Shown: positions 1-6,494, counted from the first letter of the stretch. The stretch: 16,139 nt of DNA from Moraxella lacunata (GCF_002027545.1 NZ_MXAN01000038.1:1-16139), one strand, 5' to 3'. The notes: generated by a model not told the origin, from the sequence alone. Program-made: numbers and translations.

Positions 1-25
1 GGTAGGTTTTTTGGAACGGTAAAAG

Positions 26-648
26 ATGACTACATTAAACACAAATTTCCCATTATCTGTACTTAGTAACAATCAAACAGTTGTAGCAAAGGAAAAATCC
101 AAAAAAATGACGGTTGCAGAGTTTGTTGCTTATATGGAAAAAAATCCCAATGAGTGCGTAGAATTGATTGACGGTCAAATCGTTGCTATGGCTGGCGGTT
201 CATCAAATCATAGCCTGATTATTTCAAATTGCCTTGATGTTAAATTTTTTTAAGAAAGAATATGCCAGATTGCAAGGTTCGCCCTAGTGATTTTGGCATT
301 CAAACATCGGAGTATCAGGTTCGTTATCCTGACTTTTCCATTGCTTGTGGTGTTGAAGGTGATGCACTTGTAACGGCAAGACCAATTCTAATTGGCGAAG
401 TTCTGTCAAAAAGCAATACAAACAAAGAAATGCCAATGAAAATTGATGAATATAAAAACCTTCATTCCGTTGAAGAGATTGTCATGATTTCCCAAAAAAC
501 AAAATCGGTTACCATTCATCGCAGGGGTAAGCTGTTTGGTTGGCATGAAGAAACTTATACTAATGGGATTGTTGAATATAAATCAATAGGGTATTCTTTT
601 GATATTGATGATTTATATATTGATACTGATATTGGGAATAATAAGTAG
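26..648 (+). pseudogene. Uma2-family (DUF820) PD-(D/E)XK nuclease-like gene, frameshifted
   Basis: Two reading-frame pieces together cover one Uma2-type protein. The first (26-253) holds the N-terminal part, with the ELIDGQIVAMAGG strand motif and SNHSLIISN. The second (262-648) holds YPDFSIACG, the GEVLS motif and the K...EY segment typical of the family's PD-(D/E)XK fold. The first frame stops at 251-253, just after a run of seven T (245-251). A third frame reads KKEYARLQGSP across 252-284, so two lesions seem to separate the pieces: a slip in the T run, and a loss of bases near 270-285. Uma2 proteins are common, often multicopy and poorly understood. The split makes an active product unlikely unless slippage restores it. 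The stop codon of the distal piece overlaps the left end of the inverted-repeat element that follows. Family assignment is fairly firm; inactivity is inferred. Confidence 0.7.
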
Positions 649-852
649 GGCGTGTTGAACCTTTATAACACAATTTAACATTTAGAAATTTTATAGAAAT
701 AAAATAGTGTTTTTGCATGAAAAATGGCTAAATCTTGTTTTTCTTCGTCAAAAGCTTGTTTGATAGAATGACTATCAAACTTCACTTTTTCCTTGAAAAA
801 CGTGCGATTTTCCTCATTTTTCATTGCAAATACAAAAGTTCAACACACCCTA
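646..852. mobile_element. MITE-like element with terminal inverted repeats
   Basis: TAGGGCGTGTTGAAC at 646-660 is matched by its inverted copy GTTCAACACACCCTA at 838-852 (14 of 15 bases). The interior continues as a long imperfect inverted repeat: a TTTGCA..TGAAAAATG arm near 713-726 pairs with its counterpart near 819-833. The centre is a perfect 9-bp hairpin, GTTTGATAG at 758-766 with CTATCAAAC at 772-780. If the outer TA dinucleotides are the target duplication, the element is 648-850. It carries no transposase; a short open frame inside is not convincing. Size, TIRs and TA ends suggest a non-autonomous element mobilised by an IS5- or IS630-type transposase elsewhere in the genome (inference). 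Confidence 0.65.
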
Positions 853-997
853 ATGATGCAAAAATATCAACCGAATTGGCTTGGTATTTTTATGCACTAG
901 TATGTCAATTCATCTATAATTCTGCTTATCGGACTTGGGATTAAGGTGGGTTGGCAAGGGGTGCAGGGGGGTTTGGTTGTAACTTCTTTTAAGATTT

Positions 998-1027
998 GGG
1001 CGTGTAGGAGCGAATTGCAATTCGCCC
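998..1027. repeat. Short dispersed palindromic repeat, copy 1
   Basis: The unit begins GGGCGTGTAGGA (998-1009) and ends in GCGAATTGCAATTCGC (1010-1025), a perfect palindrome followed by CC. A related unit with the same GGGCGTGTAGGA start and the same CAATTCGCCC end lies at 15765-15830. Two copies in 16 kb suggest a dispersed REP-like family. The rest of the 853-1080 interval shows no gene, only unstructured AT-rich sequence with a short G-rich patch near 945-975. Confidence 0.55.
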
Positions 1028-1080
1028 TGAATTTATTTTACAAAACTCTCTGTAAAAACAATCATTTTTGTGTACTATGA

Positions 1081-1116
1081 CAATAAAAAACACGATAATC
1101 ACCGTGTTTTTTATTG
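1081..1116. terminator. Bidirectional Rho-independent terminator
   Basis: CAATAAAAAACACG (1081-1094) pairs perfectly with CGTGTTTTTTATTG (1103-1116) around an 8-base loop. The arm supplies a T-rich run on either strand. It lies about 30 bases past the stop codon of the minus-strand WG-repeat gene and probably ends that transcript. Confidence 0.7.
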
Positions 1117-1144
1117 GATTTATTTTAAAAATCTAGTGCCAAAA

Positions 1145-1429
1145 TCAATTTAGGCGTTTGCCTGTTTCGTCTATATAAAATTCTTCGCCGTTTAGTTGCA
1201 CTAGGGCTTTACCATTTTCAAAAACCCAAGCATTATCATATTGAACAGGGATAACCACTTTACCTTTGTTATCAATAAACTCAAATTTGCCGTTTTGTTT
1301 TACTTTTGCCAAGCCGTCTTTAAGACAATCCACAGAAGTATATCCCGTTACCTGCGGTTTTTCACACGCTAAGGCAGATACCGATGATAAGGCTGGGGCG
1401 ATGACTGGCGGTTTTAGCAACTTTTTCAT
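1145..1429 (-). CDS. Small exported WG-repeat protein
   Basis: This 94-residue protein starts with a signal-peptide-like segment (MKKLLK, a hydrophobic stretch, then SALAC at 18-22). Cleavage could be by signal peptidase I after SALA; the Cys at 22 might instead be lipidated, but the -3 residue is not the usual Leu. The mature part contains one clear WG-type repeat (about residues 36-62, GLAKVKQNGKFEFIDNKGK) and a partial second one (GKALVQLNGEEFYIDETGK). WG-repeat proteins usually carry many tandem repeats, so this is a minimal or truncated member. A GGAG ribosome-binding site precedes the start. A role at the envelope is plausible; the specific function is unknown. Confidence 0.65.
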   Translation of the reverse strand: MKKLLKPPVIAPALSSVSALACEKPQVTGYTSVDCLKDGLAKVKQNGKFEFIDNKGKVVIPVQYDNAWVFENGKALVQLNGEEFYIDETGKRLN

Positions 1430-1465
1430 AAAAATCTCCGTATTGAGTGGATATGATACAACCTT

Positions 1466-1493
1466 ATTTTACAAACATATTTTAGCAAAACAA
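1466..1493 (-). promoter_or_regulatory. Candidate sigma70 promoter of the WG-repeat gene
   Basis: On the minus strand, TTGTTT (complement of 1488-1493) is followed after 16 bases by TAAAAT (complement of 1466-1471). The start codon lies about 40 bases downstream. It is one of several possible AT-rich matches, so moderate support only. Confidence 0.4.
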
Positions 1494-1520
1494 GTATATA
1501 ACTTAAAGAAATAGTGTATA

Positions 1521-3122
1521 TTATTTTGCCTTTATCTCCCCCCAACTCACCCCAAATCTTGCCAAATATTTCCTTAATCTATCACTATCATTGCCACTTG
1601 CTTTATTTAGCCGTGAATGATTAAATAACGCCCGCCCTGCACTTGCCAGATTATCATGCTGTTGGCAAATACTGACGACATGGATAAGCTGTATTTTGTC
1701 AAATTCATCTAGCTCTTGGGCGTGGATTTTGTCGTATAGAGTAGGGCTGATGTTGGCGTATTTGTCCGTCTCGTCTGTCTTGTCCGTGTCATCGCTTGCC
1801 CATAATTCGTCCAGTTGCCCAATTTCATCAATGACCAATTTTTCATCAATAATCCCATTCTCGGCAAGCGTGGCAAGGCGTAAAATGCTCGCCGACAAAT
1901 CCCTAAAATTCCCTGCCCACACCGCCCGAGTACTCATCGCATACGCCAAATACCGCTCGTAGGCACTCGGGCGAAACCGCACCGCACGCCCAAGCTCTTG
2001 CCCCACTGCGATAAGCTGATAGGCGATGTTGGGAGCGATGTCCTCACGGCGGTCTTTTAGGGCAGGCAGGGTGTATTGCCAAACGTTGATACGAGCGTAC
2101 AAATCTTCACGGAACGTCCCTGCTCGCACGCACGCCTTTAAATCCTTATTCGTCCCTGCAATCAGCCAAAAATCACTGTGTACAGGCGTATCCGACCCCA
2201 TAGGATAAAACGCCTTGTCTTCTAAGGCGGTCAAAAGCATCGCCTGTTCGTCCGCCCCAAGTTCGCCAATCTCGTCCAAAAACAGCACGCCCTTATGAGC
2301 GGTCAAAAGATAGCCGTCTCGTGCCGTCATCGCCCCTGTGAACGCCCCTTTTTTATGCCCAAAAAGTGCCGAATACGCCATATCGCCACGCAACGTGGCA
2401 CAGTTTACGTCCACAAACCGCCCAGAGACGAGATGACGAGATTTTTTGAGCTCAAAAATCCGCCTTGCCAGTCGGGATTTGCCCGCCCCTGTCGCCCCCA
2501 TGATGAGCATGGGCGAGTTTGAGCCGAGTGCGACTTGTTCTATCTGTCCGATAAGGCGGTTAAAGGCGGGATTTTTGGTTTCTATGCCTGTTTTTAAAAA
2601 TTTGACCGCATCGTTTTTGACCTTATCCAAGCGACTGGCAAGGGCATCGTAGCGAGCCAAATCAAGGTCTATCACTTCCACACCGCAGTCGGTCGTGTCG
2701 CCTTTTGGCGGAGCGGTTTGTAAAATGGTGCTGGGAATTTGCCTGCTTTCCACGAGCAAAAACAGACAAATTTGAGCAACGTGCGTGCCTGTGGTGATGT
2801 GGGTAAGATAATTTTCTTGTTCAATATCAAAAGGATAGCTGTCCGCCCATTCGGCAAGTTTGTCATACACTTCCCCAAAATCCCAAGGGTTGTCAAGGGG
2901 CGTATGAATAAGATTGACCGTGATGTCAGGGCGAATCTCCTTAATATCCGCCACGACTTGCAGGGCTAGGCGTTCGTATTGTGGGGCGATAAACAGCTCC
3001 ACACGGTCAAAGGTCATCACTTGATGTACATTGACATTGGGTCGCCACTTTTTTCGCCGTCTTTGGCTAAATCCGTCATCTAATACCGTGCCAAGAAAGC
3101 CTATCATGACTGATTTTTTCAT
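1521..3122 (-). CDS. rtcR: RtcR: CARF-domain sigma54-dependent activator of RNA repair genes
   Basis: The 533-residue protein is almost the length of E. coli RtcR (about 532) and is recognisable throughout. The N-terminal sensor (1 to about 155) has the CARF-type segment HITTGTHVAQIC (108-119) and the NPWDFGEVY signature (78-86). The AAA+ domain has Walker A GATGAGKS (209-216), the sigma54-contacting GAFTGA loop (259-264), Walker B LFLDEIGELGADEQ (280-293) and the FREDLYARIN arginine region (337-346). The C-terminus, with AGRALFNHSR and DRLRKYLARFG, is the DNA-binding part. In E. coli RtcR activates rtcBA through sigma54 when RNA damage is sensed by the CARF domain. Here rtcA and rtcB are absent and the divergent neighbours are a kinase-ligase and a phosphoesterase, which are the likely targets. 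The start is 2 bases after the upstream small gene's stop, with GGAAG as ribosome-binding site, so translation is probably coupled. Confidence 0.95.
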   Translation of the reverse strand: MKKSVMIGFLGTVLDDGFSQRRRKKWRPNVNVHQVMTFDRVELFIAPQYERLALQVVADIKEIRPDITVNLIHTPLDNPWDFGEVYDKLAEWADSYPFDIEQENYLTHITTGTHVAQICLFLLVESRQIPSTILQTAPPKGDTTDCGVEVIDLDLARYDALASRLDKVKNDAVKFLKTGIETKNPAFNRLIGQIEQVALGSNSPMLIMGATGAGKSRLARRIFELKKSRHLVSGRFVDVNCATLRGDMAYSALFGHKKGAFTGAMTARDGYLLTAHKGVLFLDEIGELGADEQAMLLTALEDKAFYPMGSDTPVHSDFWLIAGTNKDLKACVRAGTFREDLYARINVWQYTLPALKDRREDIAPNIAYQLIAVGQELGRAVRFRPSAYERYLAYAMSTRAVWAGNFRDLSASILRLATLAENGIIDEKLVIDEIGQLDELWASDDTDKTDETDKYANISPTLYDKIHAQELDEFDKIQLIHVVSICQQHDNLASAGRALFNHSRLNKASGNDSDRLRKYLARFGVSWGEIKAK

Positions 3123-3124
3123 GG

Positions 3125-3298
3125 TTAATCTTCCAAATCTTCGTTAAATTCGCACGCACATTGGGCTATGGTTTCATTCATTTCGTCAATGGTTGCCCCT
3201 TGTGTAGCGGTTAAAATACCAAAAATATCATCAAATCGTCCTGTGGTCGTGGACGGATTTTGAATTGGCGTGTCTGTTTGCAAAAAGTCTGTATTCAT
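3125..3298 (-). CDS. Small protein co-transcribed with rtcR (57 aa)
   Basis: An ATG at 3298-3296 opens 57 codons ending at TAA (3127-3125), 2 bases before the rtcR start. The sequence is acidic and includes GRFDDIFGILTATQG and TIDEMNETIAQCACE. The FDDIFGIL...IDEMNETIA pattern reminds me of the C-terminal tails of AbrB/VapB-type antitoxins, but the DNA-binding N-terminus of those proteins is missing and no toxin gene is adjacent. A strong sigma70 promoter lies upstream, although the ribosome-binding site is weak. The tight spacing to rtcR, clean reading frame and coupling geometry argue that it is real. It could modulate RtcR or be an antitoxin remnant acting as a translated leader. Function unknown. 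Confidence 0.6.
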   Translation of the reverse strand: MNTDFLQTDTPIQNPSTTTGRFDDIFGILTATQGATIDEMNETIAQCACEFNEDLED

Positions 3299-3311
3299 GT
3301 TCTAAATTTTT

Positions 3312-3349
3312 TCTATAATTTTAGATAGAAATATATCTTTTATTATAGA
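3312..3349. promoter_or_regulatory. Large dyad, candidate RtcR upstream activating sequence
   Basis: TCTATAAT (3312-3319) and AGATA (3323-3327) pair with TATCT (3334-3338) and ATTATAGA (3342-3349). The spacings are symmetrical and the centre is GAAATA, so 13 of 16 arm positions match. The centre lies about 150 bases upstream of the predicted sigma54 start site, where enhancer-like activator sites usually sit. It also overlaps the -10 box and 5' leader of the rtcR transcript, so the same site could autoregulate rtcR. In RNA it would also form a hairpin. Binding by RtcR is inferred. Confidence 0.5.
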
Positions 3350-3370
3350 TTTTTCCAAAAATATTGACAA
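3342..3370 (-). promoter_or_regulatory. Sigma70 promoter for the small gene and rtcR
   Basis: On the minus strand, TTGTCA (complement of 3365-3370) is followed by a 17-base spacer and a perfect TATAAT (complement of 3342-3347). This is the best sigma70 match in the window, 44 bases ahead of the small gene's ATG. It implies rtcR is expressed constitutively, or at least independently of sigma54. Confidence 0.75.
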
Positions 3371-3415
3371 GATGATTTTTATTTTTAACTCATTTAAAAA
3401 TTTTAATCCATTAAA

Positions 3416-3428
3416 AATCAATTACTTA
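3416..3428 (+). promoter_or_regulatory. IHF binding site between activator site and sigma54 promoter
   Basis: AATCAATTACTTA is an exact match to the IHF consensus WATCAANNNNTTR. It lies in A/T-rich DNA, centred about 60 bases upstream of the predicted sigma54 start, between the large dyad and the -24 box. That is the standard place for IHF to bend DNA and bring an activator to the sigma54 polymerase. Chance matches in AT-rich sequence are possible, but the position supports it. Confidence 0.6.
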
Positions 3429-3456
3429 AAAACTAATTTTGGCAAATTTTTCAACT

Positions 3457-3472
3457 TGGCACGACATTTGGA
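3457..3472 (+). promoter_or_regulatory. Sigma54 (-24/-12) promoter of the RNA repair operon
   Basis: TGGCACGACATTTGGA follows the sigma54 consensus TGGCACG-N4-TTGCW with one deviation (TTGGA for TTGCA) and correct GG-to-G spacing. Transcription would start near 3483-3485, leaving a leader of about 50 bases before the first gene at 3534. An RtcR gene lies directly upstream on the other strand, and no comparable site is seen elsewhere in the window, so this is very likely RtcR's target. Confidence 0.85.
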
Positions 3473-3533
3473 TAATAAAAAGTGTAGGCACTATTTTATT
3501 GGGTTTAAAATTTTTACTATCTTTGGAGAAAAT

Positions 3534-4265
3534 ATGTTAAGTAATTATCAAAATATCGGTTTTTTAGGCGAGACTGAACAACAATACAATCAATTGATTG
3601 AATTGGTCATCAAACACAAAAACCACCAACAACACAGCCATGATTTTAATTACGATATTTATCGTGATATGAATGGTTTGGAATTGTGGTTAATTTTAAA
3701 TAGCAATCATCAAATTACCAGTCTTGAACCTTATTTTAAAGGTCAAACGCACCAAATAGGCGTGGACGGTCTTTTTGTTGATGAAGTTTATGGCACAGGT
3801 TGGGTGCAGGGTTGGATAAATGCAACGGCTTATGAAAATGACGAATGGGTAAATGGCGATTGTCCTTTGATTATTGATGTGCCAAATGTGGCAACCTTAG
3901 GCGATATTGGCGGTCATATTATTCAGATGAATTTATGTGCTTTCGCCAGAGAAATAGAAATCTTTGATAATCAAGAAAGTTATGATAATAGCGGTCAAAT
4001 TTGGGCAAGTGAAAGTCTAAGCCCTAGCGGTATGTTTACAGGGGGCGAAGGAAATATTACCGCTCGTATTCATTTATCGGGCGAAGTTGTAAAAGTTAAT
4101 TGTTTGGTAAATAAATTAACCAATTTAAAATTTTATCATTGCCAAATCAAAAGCTATGGCGGTATTTTTGACGCTGTTTATGCGATTGATTTATTTGAAA
4201 AAATGCCAAAAACTGGCAATATCATCACAGGTAATTATTGGCTAACAGGTCAAATTTGTCATTAA
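3534..4265 (+). CDS. Uncharacterised protein, first gene of the RtcR-controlled operon
   Basis: The frame is open from 3372, but the first upstream ATG precedes the sigma54 promoter. The real start is therefore the ATG at 3534, with GGAG at 3525-3528, giving 243 residues. I do not recognise the family by name. The N-terminus reads IGFLGETEQQYNQLIE. It is followed by GLELWLILNSNHQITSLEPYFKG (48-70) in pattern form: G-x-ELWL, then P-x-F-x-G, a pattern I associate with unnamed bacterial proteins. A W/G-rich middle (GTGWVQGWINA, 87-97) and a beta-rich C-terminus follow. There is no signal peptide, membrane segment or obvious catalytic motif. Only 19 bases separate it from the kinase-ligase gene, so it should be co-expressed. 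It may bind RNA or assist the repair enzymes; this is inferred from position only. Confidence 0.75.
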   Translation: MLSNYQNIGFLGETEQQYNQLIELVIKHKNHQQHSHDFNYDIYRDMNGLELWLILNSNHQITSLEPYFKGQTHQIGVDGLFVDEVYGTGWVQGWINATAYENDEWVNGDCPLIIDVPNVATLGDIGGHIIQMNLCAFAREIEIFDNQESYDNSGQIWASESLSPSGMFTGGEGNITARIHLSGEVVKVNCLVNKLTNLKFYHCQIKSYGGIFDAVYAIDLFEKMPKTGNIITGNYWLTGQICH

Positions 4266-4284
4266 ATGATTTTAAGGAAAAATT

Positions 4285-5796
4285 ATGCAAAAATTTATCT
4301 TACTTCGTGGTCATCAAGGTTCTGGCAAATCCACCTTTGCCGAGCAAAAAATCGACGAATTTCAAGCCCAATTTCCAAAAGGTGAGATTATTCATATTGA
4401 AAATGATAAATTGCTTACCGATGAAAACGGCAATTACCATTGGTCGCCAGAGCGTATTGAAAAAGCGGTGAGACAAGGGCAGACGATGATGAAAAATGCC
4501 TTTGCAGACGCACGCCAAAACCCCAATAAAGATATGCTCATTATCAATTCCAATACCAACCAAAAATCATCAGGCTGTATTCATCTGTTAAAAACCGCTC
4601 GTAAATATGGGCTGATTACCGAAGTCTATCGTTTGCATAACTTTTTTGATAATACGCATAATGTCAAACAAAGCGATGTCTTATCGGCTTATATTAAATT
4701 AAACCAAAATAAACTAAGAGATGAAATTCATATAGAACCAATCTGTCCGATGAGTGATGAGATAAAACAAGAAATTGAAAAAATGAGCAAGTTTGATAAT
4801 AAAAACACACCTTTTGACGAAAACCGACAAAGTTATATCAGCGATGAATATCTACAATATGGCAAACGCAATTTTATTATCAAGCAATCAAAAACCTATC
4901 CAGAGCTTTTTGTATTAAAATATAAGCGAGACATATTTTATAACAATAATTTTGATAATGCCCTGCTTGAAATGCGTGGAACGGTGATTGACGAATACAA
5001 TAATATCATTGTTCGCCCCTTTAAAAAAGTATTTAATTATTCCGAACGCATTGCCAAAAAATCAAAATATCCCATTAGCATAGACGACAATCATTTGGTG
5101 GATGCGGTATTAAAGGTTAATGGATTTTTGGGCGTGTGTACTTATGTGGAGCTTAATGAAACGCACCCAAGTTTTAATGCCAGTTTTAATCATCAGGTTT
5201 TGTATTCTACCACAGGTTCTTTGGACAGCGATTTTGCCAAAATGAATCAAGCTCATTGTGAAAAATACGAGCCGTTATTTAAACAATACCCCAATCATAC
5301 ATTTTTATTTGAGATTACCGATGAAAAAGACGTGCATATCATCAAAGAAGCGTTTGGAGAGACTTTAATCGGGATTATTGATGTGGCAACAGGGAGACAA
5401 TTTAGTGAAAGCGAAATTGATGAAGTTGCCAATACGTTTAATGCCGAGCAAGCCAAGCAAGGCAATGCCATTAAAATTATCCGCCCAACCATCATCAAAA
5501 ATATCCCGTTTGGTGAATTAAAAGCGTTATTAAAAACGGTAGAACACGAAGGCTTTATGGTGTTTGATAGCCAAAGCCAAGAGCTGTTATTTAAATTAAA
5601 ATCGCCGTATTATCTGATTTCTAAGTTTTTGGGTAGAAGTAACACAGTCAATATCGGGCGAAAACTGGATAAACGCCACGTTGATGAAGAATATTATCCG
5701 CTCATTGATTATATCAAAGACAATCAAGCTAAATTTAATGAATTGTCGGAGCTGGATAAGATTGGATTTATTCAAGAGTTTTTAAAAAATATTTAA
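4285..5796 (+). CDS. Polynucleotide 5'-kinase / Rnl1-like RNA ligase fusion
   Basis: This 503-residue protein has two catalytic modules. The N-terminal P-loop kinase (about 1-155) has Walker A GHQGSGKST (9-17), an Asp at 41 in HIENDKLL suited to activating a 5'-OH, and a downstream Arg-rich helix. This resembles the kinase half of T4 Pnkp. The C-terminal half (about 180-500) is an ATP-dependent RNA ligase of the T4 Rnl1 type. It has the pre-motif MRGTVIDEYNNIIVRPFKKVFNY pattern (RGT at 231-233, FNY at 250-252), nucleotidyl motif I KVNG with catalytic Lys277, GSL at 311-313, motif IV LFEI with Glu343 and motif V LFKLKS with Lys437 and Lys439. It should phosphorylate 5'-OH RNA ends and seal them to 3'-OH ends. 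No phosphatase domain is fused; the next gene (21 bases on) encodes a separate phosphoesterase that may supply it. An AAGGA site precedes the start. Confidence 0.88.
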   Translation: MQKFILLRGHQGSGKSTFAEQKIDEFQAQFPKGEIIHIENDKLLTDENGNYHWSPERIEKAVRQGQTMMKNAFADARQNPNKDMLIINSNTNQKSSGCIHLLKTARKYGLITEVYRLHNFFDNTHNVKQSDVLSAYIKLNQNKLRDEIHIEPICPMSDEIKQEIEKMSKFDNKNTPFDENRQSYISDEYLQYGKRNFIIKQSKTYPELFVLKYKRDIFYNNNFDNALLEMRGTVIDEYNNIIVRPFKKVFNYSERIAKKSKYPISIDDNHLVDAVLKVNGFLGVCTYVELNETHPSFNASFNHQVLYSTTGSLDSDFAKMNQAHCEKYEPLFKQYPNHTFLFEITDEKDVHIIKEAFGETLIGIIDVATGRQFSESEIDEVANTFNAEQAKQGNAIKIIRPTIIKNIPFGELKALLKTVEHEGFMVFDSQSQELLFKLKSPYYLISKFLGRSNTVNIGRKLDKRHVDEEYYPLIDYIKDNQAKFNELSELDKIGFIQEFLKNI

Positions 5797-5817
5797 TTAT
5801 TTAAAATAGGAAAAATC

Positions 5818-6471
5818 ATGATTTATTTTACTTCCGATTGGCATTTTAGCCATAAAAATATTGTTAAATTTTGCCCAACTTTTCGTACGCCTTTTGCTAC
5901 CATTGATGACATGGATAACGAGCTGATAGAGCGTTGGAATGCCACCGTCTGCCCTGATGATGTGGTGTATAATTTGGGCGATGTGTCATTTAGCCATGAT
6001 TTAAAAGCGATTGAAAAAACGCTGTCGCAATTAAATGGCAAACACCATTTGATATTGGGCAATCATGATGGTTTGATTGCTCGTCATCAAGAGCGATTTT
6101 TAAAGGCTATCAAAAATGACGGCAATCCCATGTTATCATCGGTGCAAGATTATTTAAAATTAAATTTGAAAGAATTAAAACGCACGCTGATTTTATTTCA
6201 TTATCCCATTGATGAATGGGACGGTTGTCATAAAGGCTATTATCATTTTCATGGGCATATTCATGACCGCATGGCAAAGGTCAAAGGCAAGATTTTAAAT
6301 GTCGGTTTTGATTTGCATGGGCGGTTTTTGACGCTTGATGATATTGATGAGTTTTTGAAGGATTTGCCCAATGTATCGCATTTTGGCAGTGATGATGAGA
6401 TTGTGCTTTGTGATGATGTTTGTCAAAATGCTAAGAGGATAAAATATGAATTGTTAAAGACAAATACTTAA
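5818..6471 (+). CDS. Calcineurin-like metallophosphoesterase, probable RNA 3'-end healing enzyme
   Basis: The 217-residue protein has the complete metal-binding set of calcineurin-like phosphoesterases: DWH (Asp7, His9), GD (Asp55), GNHD (81-84), the FHYP histidine (His128) and GHIH (146-149). It has no signal peptide, so it acts in the cytoplasm. Small bacterial members often hydrolyse phosphodiesters or phosphomonoesters. Immediately after a kinase-ligase in an RtcR-type operon, the likely substrate is the 2',3'-cyclic phosphate or 3'-phosphate left by ribonucleases, since the ligase needs a 3'-OH. Bacterial Pnkp also uses a metallophosphoesterase domain for this step, but there it is fused between kinase and ligase. 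Family assignment is secure; the substrate is inferred. A TAGGA site precedes the start. Confidence 0.85.
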   Translation: MIYFTSDWHFSHKNIVKFCPTFRTPFATIDDMDNELIERWNATVCPDDVVYNLGDVSFSHDLKAIEKTLSQLNGKHHLILGNHDGLIARHQERFLKAIKNDGNPMLSSVQDYLKLNLKELKRTLILFHYPIDEWDGCHKGYYHFHGHIHDRMAKVKGKILNVGFDLHGRFLTLDDIDEFLKDLPNVSHFGSDDEIVLCDDVCQNAKRIKYELLKTNT

Positions 6472-6494
6472 ATACAGCTAATAAAATTGAATTT

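Noticed and set aside
735..944. 69-codon open frame on the plus strand
   Set aside because: It overlaps the inverted-repeat arm of the MITE-like element and runs out of it, with low-complexity F/K-rich sequence and no ribosome-binding site.
998..1027. CRISPR repeat candidate
   Set aside because: Only isolated palindromic copies are found, with no regular spacer array or cas genes.
1521..3122. CARF domain as sign of a type III CRISPR system
   Set aside because: The CARF domain belongs to RtcR, with AAA+ GAFTGA and a full-length match. No CRISPR effector is nearby.
3372..3533. N-terminal extension of the first operon gene
   Set aside because: It lies across the IHF site and sigma54 promoter, so it would not be in the mRNA. 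A better start with a ribosome-binding site is at 3534.
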